47,694 nt of DNA from an uncultured Anaerosolibacter sp. (GTDB lineage: Bacteria > Bacillota_A > Clostridia > Peptostreptococcales > Thermotaleaceae): contig CALECF010000145.1 of the NCBI GenBank assembly GCA_937948705.1, forward strand, positions 1 through 47,694. Reading direction: 5' to 3'. The position numbers were made by a program, and so were the translations under genes. Under the pieces are notes generated by a model. That model made no database searches, was not told the origin of the DNA, and worked only from the letters and a program-made list of their open reading frames with translations. Of this stretch, positions 24,900 to 33,408 are shown in pieces (positions within the stretch are counted from its first letter, which is position 1; each line of letters starts with the position of its first letter).

Positions 24900-25793
24900 A
24901 TGGAACTACGAAGAATAAAGGATCAGATTTATTACATACCCAATGTGGTAAATATAGGCTGTATTGTCAATGGTGAAGAGGCTATTCTCATTGACACAGG
25001 ATTAGAAGATGCTGTGGGGAAAAAGATTGTGAACTTGCTAGAAAAAGAAGGACTCACCCTTAGGGCAGTAATCAATACCCATTCCCATGCGGATCATTTT
25101 GGTGGGAATGCTTATATTAAAGAAAAAACAGGAGCCATCATCTATGCCCCTGCCATTGAAGAGGCAGTGATTAAATATCCTTATTTTGAACCTATGTACC
25201 TTTTTTCAGGGGCAAACCCAGTAAAGGAGCTGCAAAACAAGTTTCTGATGGGGAAACCTTCCCCTGTAGATTATGTGATTGGGATGAAGGAACATACCTT
25301 AGATATATTGGGAATGTCTCTGAATGTTCTTCCTTTACCGGGGCATTCAATGAATCAAATAGGCATTGAAATCGACGATGTGTTATTTTGTGGAGATGTT
25401 TTTGTTGCGGAGGAAGTATTGAGGAAGCATAAGATTCCCTTCAATATGGATATTGAGAAACATAGGGAAACCTTGCATTGGTTAAAGGATACGAACTATG
25501 AATGGTATATTCCGTCCCATAGCGGTCCTATTCAAGGTGTGAGAGAGATTGCGGAAATCAATCTAAAGGTATTGGGTGAGATAGACCAGTGTATTGAGGA
25601 GCTTTTGATAGAGAAGCAATCTTCCGAGGAACTTATACGTAATGTTTGTGATGCCTACGAAATTCAGTGCACGAATTTAGGCCAATACTACCTGTTTCAT
25701 ACCGCCATTATGGCCCATATCGGTGCCTTGTCAGACCAAAAGAAAATTCGATCCCAGGTTGAGAACAATCAGGTATATTGGACGTTGACCTAG
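24900..25793 (+). CDS. Metallo-beta-lactamase-fold hydrolase
   Basis: A 297-residue soluble enzyme. The metal motif HSHADH lies at residues 61-66, followed by PLPGHSMNQIG, DVLFCGDVF and the late His in IPSHSGP. This is the complete ligand set of the MBL fold, close to glyoxalase II or RNA/sulfur hydrolases of that superfamily. Substrate cannot be told. ATG 24900 follows GGAGGAACGTAT. The C-terminal region after about residue 210 is an added helical domain. Confidence 0.9.
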   Translation: MELRRIKDQIYYIPNVVNIGCIVNGEEAILIDTGLEDAVGKKIVNLLEKEGLTLRAVINTHSHADHFGGNAYIKEKTGAIIYAPAIEEAVIKYPYFEPMYLFSGANPVKELQNKFLMGKPSPVDYVIGMKEHTLDILGMSLNVLPLPGHSMNQIGIEIDDVLFCGDVFVAEEVLRKHKIPFNMDIEKHRETLHWLKDTNYEWYIPSHSGPIQGVREIAEINLKVLGEIDQCIEELLIEKQSSEELIRNVCDAYEIQCTNLGQYYLFHTAIMAHIGALSDQKKIRSQVENNQVYWTLT

Positions 25794-25819
25794 AAGGTTT
25801 AGGTTCAGGATAAGGGTGT

Positions 25820-25843
25820 AGGGGCGATTCACGAATCGCCCGT
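25820..25843. repeat. REP-like palindrome between convergent genes
   Basis: GGGCGATT (25822-25829) and AATCGCCC (25834-25841) pair perfectly around CACG. GC-rich palindromes of this shape occur dispersed in many bacterial genomes. Here it separates the MBL hydrolase from the histidine kinase gene and may also stall transcription, but it has no T-run. Confidence 0.5.
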
Positions 25844-25861
25844 AGACCACAGATATCCCCA

Positions 25862-27388
25862 TTATTTTCTAGATAACCTGGGTAAATAGATTCTTATCTT
25901 AGTACCCACCTCCACAATACTTTCTACCTCAATGCGTCCTTTATGCCTGTCAATGATCAACTTGGCGATAGACAATCCAAGGCCATGACCCCCACTGGCT
26001 TTCGTCCTGGATTTATCTGAACGATAGAAACGATTAAAAATATGAGGAATATCCTCTTTCGGTATACCCGCCCCTGTATCTTCAAGGGCAATGACAATAT
26101 GCTTTTTTTGGAGAGAGGTCTCCAGTCGGATGATTCCATCTGCTGGGGTAAATTTTACGCTATTATCGACAAAAATTCGCAGTGCCTGCTTTAATGTTTT
26201 CCGATCTGCTTGCAGGGTAATCATTTCTTTTGATACATATTGAATATCGTGGGTAGTATCTATCAATCGGGTTTCCTTGGCAATCTCATCCATTAAATCA
26301 TTTAAAAGAAATTCTTCTAGCTCTAGGTTTTGCAGCCCTTTATCACTTCTAGCAAGGAATAGCAATTTTTCCATAAGGGATTGCATATTTTCTGCCTCAC
26401 CCTTGATGGCAGTAATAGATTCTTCTAATATGGCCCTGTCATCCTTGCCCCATCGGTCTAATAAATTGGCATAGCCTCCAATCACTGCAATCGGTGTTCT
26501 AAGTTCGTGGGAAGCGTCGGATACAAATTGATTTTGGCGATCATAGGAAGCCTGGATGCCATCGAACATTTCATTGAAGGTTTCTGCCAGCTCTTTTAAC
26601 TCATCCTGGGAGCCCCTCACATCTAATCGACGGTTTAAATCATAAATGGTAATATTCTTAACGGTTTCTGTCATGGTTTCGATGGGTTTCAACATTCTTC
26701 TGCTAAGGCTGGAGCCAGTGATCAGAATGACAACGACACCAATACCGTTAATCACCAGTAGCACAAGGGCTAAAATCTGAATATATCTATTTTCAGTTTT
26801 CATATTTTTTTCTACTTGAATGAAAAAGTTTTCATGATTTGTAACCCAGGATTTGGTTAGCACCATAGACTGTCCATGGCGTAGATCCAAGACCGTAGGT
26901 GTATTCAACTCCTTTAACAATTGAATTTTATTGGGATCATTTTCTGTGGTGTAGACAATGACCTTTTTCTCGTCAAAGACATGGACCTGCAAGTTTTCCT
27001 GTACTGCCATGTGAGCAATTTTCTCTTGAGAGATTTGGCCAGTTTCATCGGTATAATACGTAGAGATAAATTGATTATTTCTCTCTACATCCTTTCGAAG
27101 TTCCTCCAATAGAAAAAAACGAAAACCTAAAAGAATGCTGGCGTTAGACAAAAGTAACAGGATTGAGATAATGAAAGCATAGACCACTGTGATTTTAAAG
27201 GTGATGGAGAAACGAAAAAGTCTTCGAATTCTGTTTTTAGTACTGGTTAAAATCTTTCCAAAAACATGGAAAATCCCACCTATACCCTTGAAAAGATAAG
27301 GGGAATGTCTAATAAATACTTGTATACCATAGAAAATAAATAGGATAAGCTGGCGCAAAAGGTTGTAGAATTTTTTTAAACTACTCAT
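25862..27388 (-). CDS. Two-component sensor histidine kinase
   Basis: A 508-residue membrane kinase. TM1 (about 65-90) and TM2 (about 205-225) enclose an extracytoplasmic sensor of about 110 residues. A HAMP domain follows (about 226-280), then the H-box SDASHELRTPIAVI with phospho-acceptor His294, N-box FVDNSVKF, G1 DTGAGIP and G2 GGHGLGLSIAK. An unusual extra hydrophobic stretch lies near residues 11-28 at the very N-terminus. The ATG at 27386-27388 overlaps the response regulator stop by 8 bp; the longer frame upstream lies in the regulator gene. It should phosphorylate the OmpR-type regulator at 27381-28064. Confidence 0.93.
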   Translation of the reverse strand: MSSLKKFYNLLRQLILFIFYGIQVFIRHSPYLFKGIGGIFHVFGKILTSTKNRIRRLFRFSITFKITVVYAFIISILLLLSNASILLGFRFFLLEELRKDVERNNQFISTYYTDETGQISQEKIAHMAVQENLQVHVFDEKKVIVYTTENDPNKIQLLKELNTPTVLDLRHGQSMVLTKSWVTNHENFFIQVEKNMKTENRYIQILALVLLVINGIGVVVILITGSSLSRRMLKPIETMTETVKNITIYDLNRRLDVRGSQDELKELAETFNEMFDGIQASYDRQNQFVSDASHELRTPIAVIGGYANLLDRWGKDDRAILEESITAIKGEAENMQSLMEKLLFLARSDKGLQNLELEEFLLNDLMDEIAKETRLIDTTHDIQYVSKEMITLQADRKTLKQALRIFVDNSVKFTPADGIIRLETSLQKKHIVIALEDTGAGIPKEDIPHIFNRFYRSDKSRTKASGGHGLGLSIAKLIIDRHKGRIEVESIVEVGTKIRIYLPRLSRK

Positions 27389-28064
27389 CTTTGAAAAGAT
27401 ATCCCACCCCTCGAATGGTATGGATGTATTTATGGTGATATTTTTCATCGATCTTACTACGTAAGTAACGAATGTATACATCCACCACATTGGTATCTCC
27501 AAGATAATCATATCCCCATACTGTTTCTAGAATTTTGTCTCGGGTCACGACAATATTTTGATTCTCCATAAGATATTTTAACAAGTCAAATTCCCTTTTG
27601 GTTAAGTCGATGGGCTCACCCTGAAAGGTTACCAGGTGTTGCTCTAAATCTAGCTTAAGGCTGCTGATACCTAGGGCTTTTGATAGTTGATTCTGACTTT
27701 GTTTACGCTTTAAAGCCACGCGAATCCTCGCCAGGAGTTCCTCAATGGCAAAGGGTTTAGTGACATAATCATCGGCCCCTAGATCTAATCCCATGACTTT
27801 ATCCATGGTGTCGTCCTTAGCTGTCAGCATAATAATGGGCGTCTCCATACTTTGCCGAACACGGCGGCAGACCTCCATACCATTGAGACCTGGTAACATC
27901 ACATCTAGTATGATAAGGTCGAAATTTCCCTGAAGAGCCTTTTCTAAACCCGACCTGCCATCATGGGCTAAGGTGATGGCATAGCCTTCATATTGTAGTT
28001 CCAACTCTAAAAAACGTGCAATTTTTATCTCATCTTCCACGATTAAAATACTGGGAGCATTCAA
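27381..28064 (-). CDS. OmpR/PhoB-family response regulator
   Basis: A 227-residue regulator: receiver domain (about 1-120) with acidic pocket EDE, phospho-acceptor Asp54 in LIILDVMLPG, Lys in DYVTKPF; winged-helix DNA-binding domain (about 130-225) with LTKREFDLLKYLMEN and VVDVYIRYLRSKID. The start is a TTG at 28064, with AGGAG at 9 nt; an ATG there is out of frame. It is co-transcribed with its kinase and is upstream in the operon. Target unknown; the DUF4342 gene just upstream on the same strand is a candidate, though it has its own terminator. Confidence 0.94.
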   Translation of the reverse strand: MNAPSILIVEDEIKIARFLELELQYEGYAITLAHDGRSGLEKALQGNFDLIILDVMLPGLNGMEVCRRVRQSMETPIIMLTAKDDTMDKVMGLDLGADDYVTKPFAIEELLARIRVALKRKQSQNQLSKALGISSLKLDLEQHLVTFQGEPIDLTKREFDLLKYLMENQNIVVTRDKILETVWGYDYLGDTNVVDVYIRYLRSKIDEKYHHKYIHTIRGVGYLFKDE

Positions 28065-28129
28065 TGTATTTCACTCCTATCACCGATGCTTTTATTTATA
28101 TTATAGCGTATTCTCTCAAAATAAACATA

Positions 28130-28157
28130 AATAACCTACATAGCCATGTAGGTTATT
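28130..28157 (-). terminator. Hairpin terminator after the DUF4342 gene
   Basis: Perfect 12-bp stem AATAACCTACAT/ATGTAGGTTATT with a 4-nt loop; on the minus strand it is followed by TATGTTTATTTT. Confidence 0.6.
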
Positions 28158-28180
28158 AGGGGTAAAGAAGATGTATTATG

Positions 28181-28654
28181 TTATTTTTCTTCAGATTGGG
28201 TATTAACATCGTTACGCAGTTTATCTGTCATGTCGTTTACTGCTGTGGACACTTTATCGAATACCTTGTTGATCGGTAAATCTTCTCCATTGTTTTTTTC
28301 AATTTTAATTTTATGCTTTGTGAGCAGGGCCACAGGTAATCCAATGACCACAACTGGTGTAGCTACGATACCAATGATGATAGCAGCTGTAACCGATAGA
28401 TTGATAATATTCTCAGAATCTTTTTTGATGATAAATTTTGTTTGATTTCCTTTTCGAAGAACATCCTTCATAGAAGCTACAAACTTGCTTTCACAATGAA
28501 CCTTCTTCTCAGGGCGAAGCTTCATTTCCTTTTCCAGATATACCAATGCTTCCACAAGATCATTGTTACACTGCTCTAATGCTTCTTTGGCATCCTGATA
28601 ACTTACATTTGCCCTTTCTCTTAATAAATCGATCTTTTCCAATGTGATTGACAT
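28181..28654 (-). CDS. UBA-like and DUF4342 domain protein
   Basis: A 157-residue protein. Residues 1-45 form a UBA/TS-N-like three-helix domain (EKIDLLRERANVSYQDAKEALEQCNNDLVEALVYLE), the fold found at the start of elongation factor Ts. The DUF4342 part follows (about 65-125) with a hydrophobic segment TAAIIIGIVATPVVVIGLPVALL that should insert in the membrane, and an acidic, hydrophilic tail. Function is not known. SD GGAGGGATAAAT precedes the ATG. The gene lies upstream of a two-component system on the same strand. Confidence 0.8.
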   Translation of the reverse strand: MSITLEKIDLLRERANVSYQDAKEALEQCNNDLVEALVYLEKEMKLRPEKKVHCESKFVASMKDVLRKGNQTKFIIKKDSENIINLSVTAAIIIGIVATPVVVIGLPVALLTKHKIKIEKNNGEDLPINKVFDKVSTAVNDMTDKLRNDVNTQSEEK

Positions 28655-28794
28655 ATTTATCCCTCCAAATAGCTTTTTCTATCATTGTCTGATATAGTTA
28701 GTATAGAATATAGGGATTAGAGCATCTTTAAAGAAAGATTAGAATTTGATTAGAAAATGGGAATAATAATAAAAAATTATTGGAGTGTGAGAAG

Positions 28795-29340
28795 ATGCGC
28801 ATATTTATTGCCATAGAACTAGAGGATGATTTAAAAAATTACTTAGGAGAGAAACAGCAGGAAGTGAAAGAGCAAAGTGAAAAGGGAAATTTCACTAGGC
28901 TACAAAACTTACATCTAACCCTTCGATTCATTGGAGAAGTTTCTACGATGGATGTGGAGAATATTAAGGAAGCGATGGAAGCGGTAACTGAAAAGATGAA
29001 TGGATTTGAAATGACATTAGGGCAATTAGGGGAGTTCCCCAGGGGGAACAAAGAGATCGTCTGGATTGGAATTGATCAAGGACAGGAAGCCCTCCAGCAG
29101 CTCTTTGACAAGTTAGAAGAGGCCCTTGAGGAAAAGGGTTGTCCTAGGGAGGAAAAGGGGTTAAGACCTCACATCACTTTAGGTAGAGAGATTGTTTTGC
29201 GAAAACCTTTCGAAGAGATATCAAAAGAAATCATGGTAGAGTCCAAGACCATAGGTGTGAAGGGCATTACCTTGATGAAGAGTGCCCGTATACGGGAAAA
29301 GCTCACCTATATTCCTATATATCACAGCAGTTTACAATAA
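28795..29340 (+). CDS. thpR: RNA 2',3'-cyclic phosphodiesterase (LigT/ThpR)
   Basis: A 181-residue 2H phosphoesterase. Both catalytic His motifs are present: HLTL (His40-Leu43) and HITL (His126-Leu129), about 86 residues apart. The family opens RNA 2',3'-cyclic phosphate ends to 2'-phosphates, and some members ligate tRNA halves. The N-terminus MRIFIAIEL is typical. ATG 28795 has GGAG at 9 nt; a TTG at 28780 overlaps it. Confidence 0.93.
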   Translation: MRIFIAIELEDDLKNYLGEKQQEVKEQSEKGNFTRLQNLHLTLRFIGEVSTMDVENIKEAMEAVTEKMNGFEMTLGQLGEFPRGNKEIVWIGIDQGQEALQQLFDKLEEALEEKGCPREEKGLRPHITLGREIVLRKPFEEISKEIMVESKTIGVKGITLMKSARIREKLTYIPIYHSSLQ

Positions 29341-29408
29341 AATACGCTTAAGCTTGAAAACATAGGGGAATAAGTAAATTGTAATGATATGAAGAAGGAG
29401 GGAGACCC

Positions 29409-30794
29409 ATGGAAAAGAACGATGGCAATGGGGTAAAAGGAATGTTAAAAGTCCATAGGGATTACTTTGAAATGGGTCAAACCAAGGATATTGGTTTCCG
29501 AATACAACAGTTAAAACGATTAAAGGGCGCTATTCAAGCTTACGAAGGTGAGATCATGGAAGCCCTATATAAAGATCTGAGAAAACCTGGATTTGAGGCC
29601 TATGCCTCAGAGGTAGGCTATGTATTAGATAGCATCGGATATACGCTAAAGTATATAAAGGAATGGGCAAAGGTACAGAAGGTAAAAACACCCATGGTTC
29701 ATTTTGGAGCCAAGAGTTTTATCTATCCCGAACCCTATGGTACCGTACTAATTATTGCGCCGTGGAACTATCCTTTTCAACTGATGATTGAGCCTATGAT
29801 TGGAGCCATGGCCGCAGGGAACTGTATTGTGCTAAAACCATCAGAATACGCACCCCATATTGGGAAGGTCATGGAAAAAATGATTGGAGAATATTTTGAT
29901 GAGAGATATATACGGATCATTAGTGGTGGTAGGGAAGTGACTACAGCGCTGATTCACAACGCCTTTGATTATATTTTTTTTACGGGTAGTGTACCTGTAG
30001 GTAAAATCGTGATGGAGGCTGCTGCCAAAAACTTAATTCCTGTGACCCTGGAACTTGGAGGGAAGAGTCCGTGTATCATAGATAAGCAGGCAAATTTAGA
30101 AGTTGCTGCAGAGAGAATTGTATGGGGCAAATTTGTAAATGCAGGACAGACCTGTGTAGCACCTGACTATTTATTAGCCCATAGGGAGATTAAGGAAGAG
30201 CTGATTCAAAGGCTCATAGCAACGATCCATAAGTTTTATGGGGACAACCCAGCGGATAGTCCTGATTACTGTAGGATCATCAATGAAAAGCATCTGCAAC
30301 GTCTCGTTGGATTGCTAGAGCATGAGAAGATTATTACTGGAGGCAGTTATGATGTCTCTGACTTGTATATAGCCCCTACCCTTATGGATCAGGTGACATG
30401 GGAGGATCCCATCATGGCCGATGAGATTTTCGGACCTATTTTACCTATTATAACCTATGACGATCTAGATGCTACAATTCGTAGGATTAACGAAAGGCCT
30501 AAGCCCTTGGCGCTATATCTGTTTACAGAAAACAGGGGTATACAGGATATAGTCATTGAGAAGATTTCCTTTGGCGGGGGTTGTATCAATGATACCCTCT
30601 CCCATGTGGCATCTCCTCATATACCCTTTGGCGGGGTAGGTGCATCAGGAATAGGGGCATACCATGGGAAGAACAGCTTCGATATTTTCTCTCACCATAA
30701 GAGCGTCATGAAGAGAACGACTAGATTTAGTATTCCATTGGCATTTCCACCCTATGGGGAACGGATTCGTTTGTTGAAGAAGCTGATGAAATAA
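29409..30794 (+). CDS. Aldehyde dehydrogenase (class 3/fatty-aldehyde type)
   Basis: A 461-residue NAD(P)-dependent enzyme that oxidises an aldehyde to the acid. Motifs: APWNYPFQL, FTGSVPVGK for cofactor binding, TLELGGKSP with Glu215, and NAGQTCVAPDY with catalytic Cys249. The length is short for the superfamily, and the hydrophobic C-terminus resembles class 3 enzymes that act on medium- and long-chain or aromatic aldehydes. SD AAGGAGGGAGA precedes the ATG. It stands alone; its A-rich downstream region contains the promoter of the small ORF at 30883. Confidence 0.94.
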   Translation: MEKNDGNGVKGMLKVHRDYFEMGQTKDIGFRIQQLKRLKGAIQAYEGEIMEALYKDLRKPGFEAYASEVGYVLDSIGYTLKYIKEWAKVQKVKTPMVHFGAKSFIYPEPYGTVLIIAPWNYPFQLMIEPMIGAMAAGNCIVLKPSEYAPHIGKVMEKMIGEYFDERYIRIISGGREVTTALIHNAFDYIFFTGSVPVGKIVMEAAAKNLIPVTLELGGKSPCIIDKQANLEVAAERIVWGKFVNAGQTCVAPDYLLAHREIKEELIQRLIATIHKFYGDNPADSPDYCRIINEKHLQRLVGLLEHEKIITGGSYDVSDLYIAPTLMDQVTWEDPIMADEIFGPILPIITYDDLDATIRRINERPKPLALYLFTENRGIQDIVIEKISFGGGCINDTLSHVASPHIPFGGVGASGIGAYHGKNSFDIFSHHKSVMKRTTRFSIPLAFPPYGERIRLLKKLMK

Positions 30795-30811
30795 AAAAAA
30801 CAAGGAAAATA

Positions 30812-30841
30812 TTGACTAAAACTACCAGTTTATGGTATATT
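30812..30841 (+). promoter_or_regulatory. Strong promoter of the small ORF/MFS leader
   Basis: TTGACT (30812-30817), an 18-bp spacer ending in TG-G and TATATT (30836-30841), thus with an extended -10. It starts 18 bp after the aldehyde dehydrogenase stop. Confidence 0.65.
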
Positions 30842-30882
30842 TTATATGCAGATAATTTTTTATGAGAAGGAGGTCGTGTTTT

Positions 30883-30960
30883 ATGAGAAGTAGTATAGTT
30901 TTGGATGTAGCAGTATTTAATGTTTTGAATAATGGCAACGGCCTTCATCAAGAGGATTAA
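30883..30960 (+). CDS. 25-residue peptide, possible leader peptide
   Basis: A 25-codon ORF: MRSSIVLDVAVFNVLNN, then GNGLHQED. It has a near-perfect SD, GAAGGAGGT (30866-30873), at ideal distance, its own promoter and a hairpin terminator 26 bp after the stop. No family is known to me. Two readings are open: a free-standing small protein, or a leader peptide whose translation governs read-through into the MFS efflux gene at 31226, as for several antibiotic-inducible resistance genes. There is no signal peptide or membrane helix of usual length. It is too short for standard gene calling. Confidence 0.55.
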   Translation: MRSSIVLDVAVFNVLNNGNGLHQED

Positions 30961-30985
30961 AGTATTTTTTATCATTTGATATTTT

Positions 30986-31018
30986 AAGCCATAGGGTCGT
31001 TACGTCCCTATGGCTTTT
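30986..31018 (+). terminator. Intrinsic terminator after the small ORF
   Basis: Perfect 11-bp stem AAGCCATAGGG/CCCTATGGCTT with a 9-nt loop and TT after the arm. It is the first of two tandem hairpins ahead of the MFS gene. Confidence 0.8.
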
Positions 31019-31043
31019 ATACTTCTTATCTATATAAGTAATG

Positions 31044-31102
31044 GAAAAGTCATGAAGCATTGCTGTGTCCTTAGGGCACAGGGGATGAGTCGTGACTTTT
31101 TT
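31044..31102 (+). promoter_or_regulatory. Two-stem leader structure with terminator T-run before the MFS gene
   Basis: An outer 10-bp stem (31045-31054/31091-31100) encloses an inner 7-bp hairpin TGTGTCC-TTA-GGGCACA (31064-31080) and the unpaired GGGGATGAGT, and ends in six T. An aptamer-like fold whose closing stem is itself a terminator, upstream of an efflux gene, is the layout of several small riboswitches; guanidine-IV (mepA motif) came to mind, but I cannot confirm its consensus. A further 8-bp pairing GTTAGAAG/CTTCTAAC (31103-31110/31130-31137) follows and could compete. It may also be a plain terminator. Confidence 0.45.
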
Positions 31103-31225
31103 GTTAGAAGAAAAGCCTCTAACATCTGACTTCTAACGCCAGTACGAAATATCTGCTGGAAGGAGTATCAATTTTCATTCATTATAATATTTTACAGATA
31201 CACAGTAAAAGGGGGAACAAAATAG

Positions 31226-32479
31226 ATGAACTATCTGAAGCAATTATTAAATCCTTATAAGGGATTGCCAAAAGAAGTCTATGTAATCTTTATTGCAAGA
31301 ATCATCAATGCATTGGGATGCTTTGTCATGCCTTTGATGACGATTATACTAAAGGATAGTATCGGACTATCCAATCAACTGGTAGGTGTATATATCAGCG
31401 CGGCAGGACTGCTATTCTTGCCTGCATCTATGATTGGTGGTAAATTGGCTGATACTGTTGGAAGAAAAAAGGTTATTGTATTCTTTGATGTTATGGCTGC
31501 TATGCTCTATATTACTTGTAGTTTTATGGAGCCTTCCATGAAAATGATCTATGTGATTATGGCTGCTTCCGCATGTATGGTGACAGCAGGGCCAGCCCAT
31601 GATTCCCTCATGGCGGATATTACAACACCACAGAACCGTGAAAGCGCTTATGCCCTCTCCTATATGGGGTGGAATCTTGGCTTTGCCATAGGGCCTTTTA
31701 TTGGTGGAATGCTCTATGAGAACCATCTTCCATGGATCTTCCTGGGGGATGCATTTACTGCACTGGTATCCTTGAGTCTGGTGGTTTTATTCATAAAAGA
31801 AACGATCCATAAAACTGAGGAGGAAATTACCGATGAAAGCCGAGTGTTGGAGAGACGGGAAAAGGGATCAATCTTTGCAGTTCTTTTAAAAAGACCTATA
31901 CTCATATATTTTTCCCTGATTATTTTTGGATTTAACTTCGTTTACTCCCAGTGGTCTTTTTTAATTCCCCTTCATATGCTGGAGAAGTTTCCTGCGTATA
32001 AGGCCGAGTACTATGGTCGACTGGCTAGCTTTAACGGATTGATTGTCATCCTTTTCACACCTTTGATCACATACTACTTTCGAAAATCAAAAGGTATACG
32101 GCGAATGGTTTATGGTGGGCTACTCTATGCTATTGGATTTGGTATGCTGGGGATATTCAATGGATTGTCTCATTTTTTTATATCTGCTTTTATCTTTACT
32201 TTGGGAGAAATATTACTGGCCATTAGCACAGCTCCCTTTATTGCCAATCATACGCCTGCATCCCATCGGGGGAGAATGAGCGCCGTGATTCCAATGATTT
32301 TTGGTATGGGTCAAACTTTGGGGCCCATTGGTATGGGTCAGATTTTGAATCATACCAATATTGAGTTGGCTTGGCTGCTTATGGGTGGTATAGGCATAAT
32401 CTTTACGATTCTAATGTTTGTATTAGAACAGCAAGAGGAGAAAAAGCAGATTAGGATAGCTGAAAAGCAGGTATGCTAA
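31226..32479 (+). CDS. MFS efflux transporter
   Basis: A 417-residue, 12-helix major facilitator protein. Motif A between TM2 and TM3 is GGKLADTVGRKK, the mark of the superfamily and common in drug:H+ antiporters; the second half has a weaker repeat (YYFRKSKGIRR). The middle loop (about 195-215) is charged, as expected between the two six-helix bundles. ATG 31226 follows AAAAGGGGGAAC. The gene is preceded by a promoter, a small ORF and two hairpins, so it is probably inducible. Likely substrate: a drug or other toxic compound; this is by family only. Confidence 0.9.
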   Translation: MNYLKQLLNPYKGLPKEVYVIFIARIINALGCFVMPLMTIILKDSIGLSNQLVGVYISAAGLLFLPASMIGGKLADTVGRKKVIVFFDVMAAMLYITCSFMEPSMKMIYVIMAASACMVTAGPAHDSLMADITTPQNRESAYALSYMGWNLGFAIGPFIGGMLYENHLPWIFLGDAFTALVSLSLVVLFIKETIHKTEEEITDESRVLERREKGSIFAVLLKRPILIYFSLIIFGFNFVYSQWSFLIPLHMLEKFPAYKAEYYGRLASFNGLIVILFTPLITYYFRKSKGIRRMVYGGLLYAIGFGMLGIFNGLSHFFISAFIFTLGEILLAISTAPFIANHTPASHRGRMSAVIPMIFGMGQTLGPIGMGQILNHTNIELAWLLMGGIGIIFTILMFVLEQQEEKKQIRIAEKQVC

Positions 32480-32602
32480 AACATAAGGAATAAGATGGAT
32501 AAAGCATCTATAAAGTTGAAGGAAAAGAGAATTTAATGAAGAAATAATAAGGTAAAGCAAAGGTGGAAGCCTAAGGGACTAAATATGTTGGGGGTGTAAG
32601 AG

Positions 32603-33124
32603 ATGAACAGTGAAGGGCAGAAAGTAATCGCTTTGATCCATCACGATTTCGAGGATCTGGAGCTGTGGTATCCTATATTACGGCTGAGAGAAGAGGGCGT
32701 CCAGGTGGATGTTGTAGGGGAAAAGGCAAAGGAACAGTACATCGGAAAGTATGGTGTGCCTGCCTATTCGGACTACAGTTTTGCAGAGGTAGATCCAGGG
32801 CAGTACGATGGCATCCTAGTGCCAGGGGGATGGGCCCCAGATAAACTAAGAAGATTTCCAGAAGTATTAGATATGGTGAAGAAGATGGATGAAGCACAGA
32901 AACCCATTGGACAAATTTGTCATGCTGGATGGGTTCTCATATCTGCCAAGATCCTGAGTGGAAGAAAAGTCACCAGTACTCCAGGGATTCGGGATGATAT
33001 GGAGAATGCAGGAGGGATTTGGTTGGATGAAGCTGTAGTGGTGGATGGCCATTTGGTATCCAGTCGTCGCCCGCCAGACCTTCCAGAATATATGAAAGCA
33101 TATATAGAGGTTCTAGGAAAATAA
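32603..33124 (+). CDS. DJ-1/PfpI family protein
   Basis: A 173-residue protein of the PfpI/YhbO/YraA branch. The nucleophile elbow is GQICHAGW with Cys106 and adjacent His107; the acidic partner is in DFEDLE (Glu17/Glu20). Further marks are ILVPGGWAPDKLRR and DGHLVSSRRPPDLP. Members are described as glyoxalase/deglycase-like stress proteins or intracellular peptidases; which holds here cannot be told. ATG 32603 follows GGGGGTGTAAGAG. Ends in a terminator at 33158. Confidence 0.94.
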   Translation: MNSEGQKVIALIHHDFEDLELWYPILRLREEGVQVDVVGEKAKEQYIGKYGVPAYSDYSFAEVDPGQYDGILVPGGWAPDKLRRFPEVLDMVKKMDEAQKPIGQICHAGWVLISAKILSGRKVTSTPGIRDDMENAGGIWLDEAVVVDGHLVSSRRPPDLPEYMKAYIEVLGK

Positions 33125-33157
33125 ATAGTTGTTCAATTTCCCTGGGTCAGGCATTAG

Positions 33158-33212
33158 CCCTTGGTGTGTAGTGTTTGCAAGATGAAAGCAAATCTGAATC
33201 CCAAGGGTTTTC
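33158..33212 (+). terminator. Intrinsic terminator
   Basis: CCCTTGG (33158-33164) pairs with CCAAGGG (33201-33207), with an inner TTTGC/GCAAA stem, then TTTTC. Confidence 0.65.
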
Positions 33213-33254
33213 TTATGAATTATTTTTGGCATGATGCAACGGGCAAAAACATTA

Positions 33255-33283
33255 TTGTTCACGTGTGCACGCCATGATATGAT
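33255..33283 (+). promoter_or_regulatory. Promoter of the Gfo/Idh/MocA gene
   Basis: TTGTTC (33255-33260), 17-bp spacer, TATGAT (33278-33283) with TG-A before it (extended -10). Confidence 0.55.
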
Positions 33284-33408
33284 AAGCGTGGGGTGGCAGC
33301 ATGAACATAACGATGAAAGATATTGCAAAGCTTATTTGTACCAAATCTTTTGATGGGACAATAATGAAGATTTGTGGAGACAATCTCAGAAATGAAGGGG
33401 AGTTTGTT

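Noticed and set aside
30986..31102. T-box leader before the MFS gene
   Set aside because: No specifier loop, no GGGTGGNACCGCG-type T-box sequence, and the gene is not an aminoacyl-tRNA or amino-acid gene.
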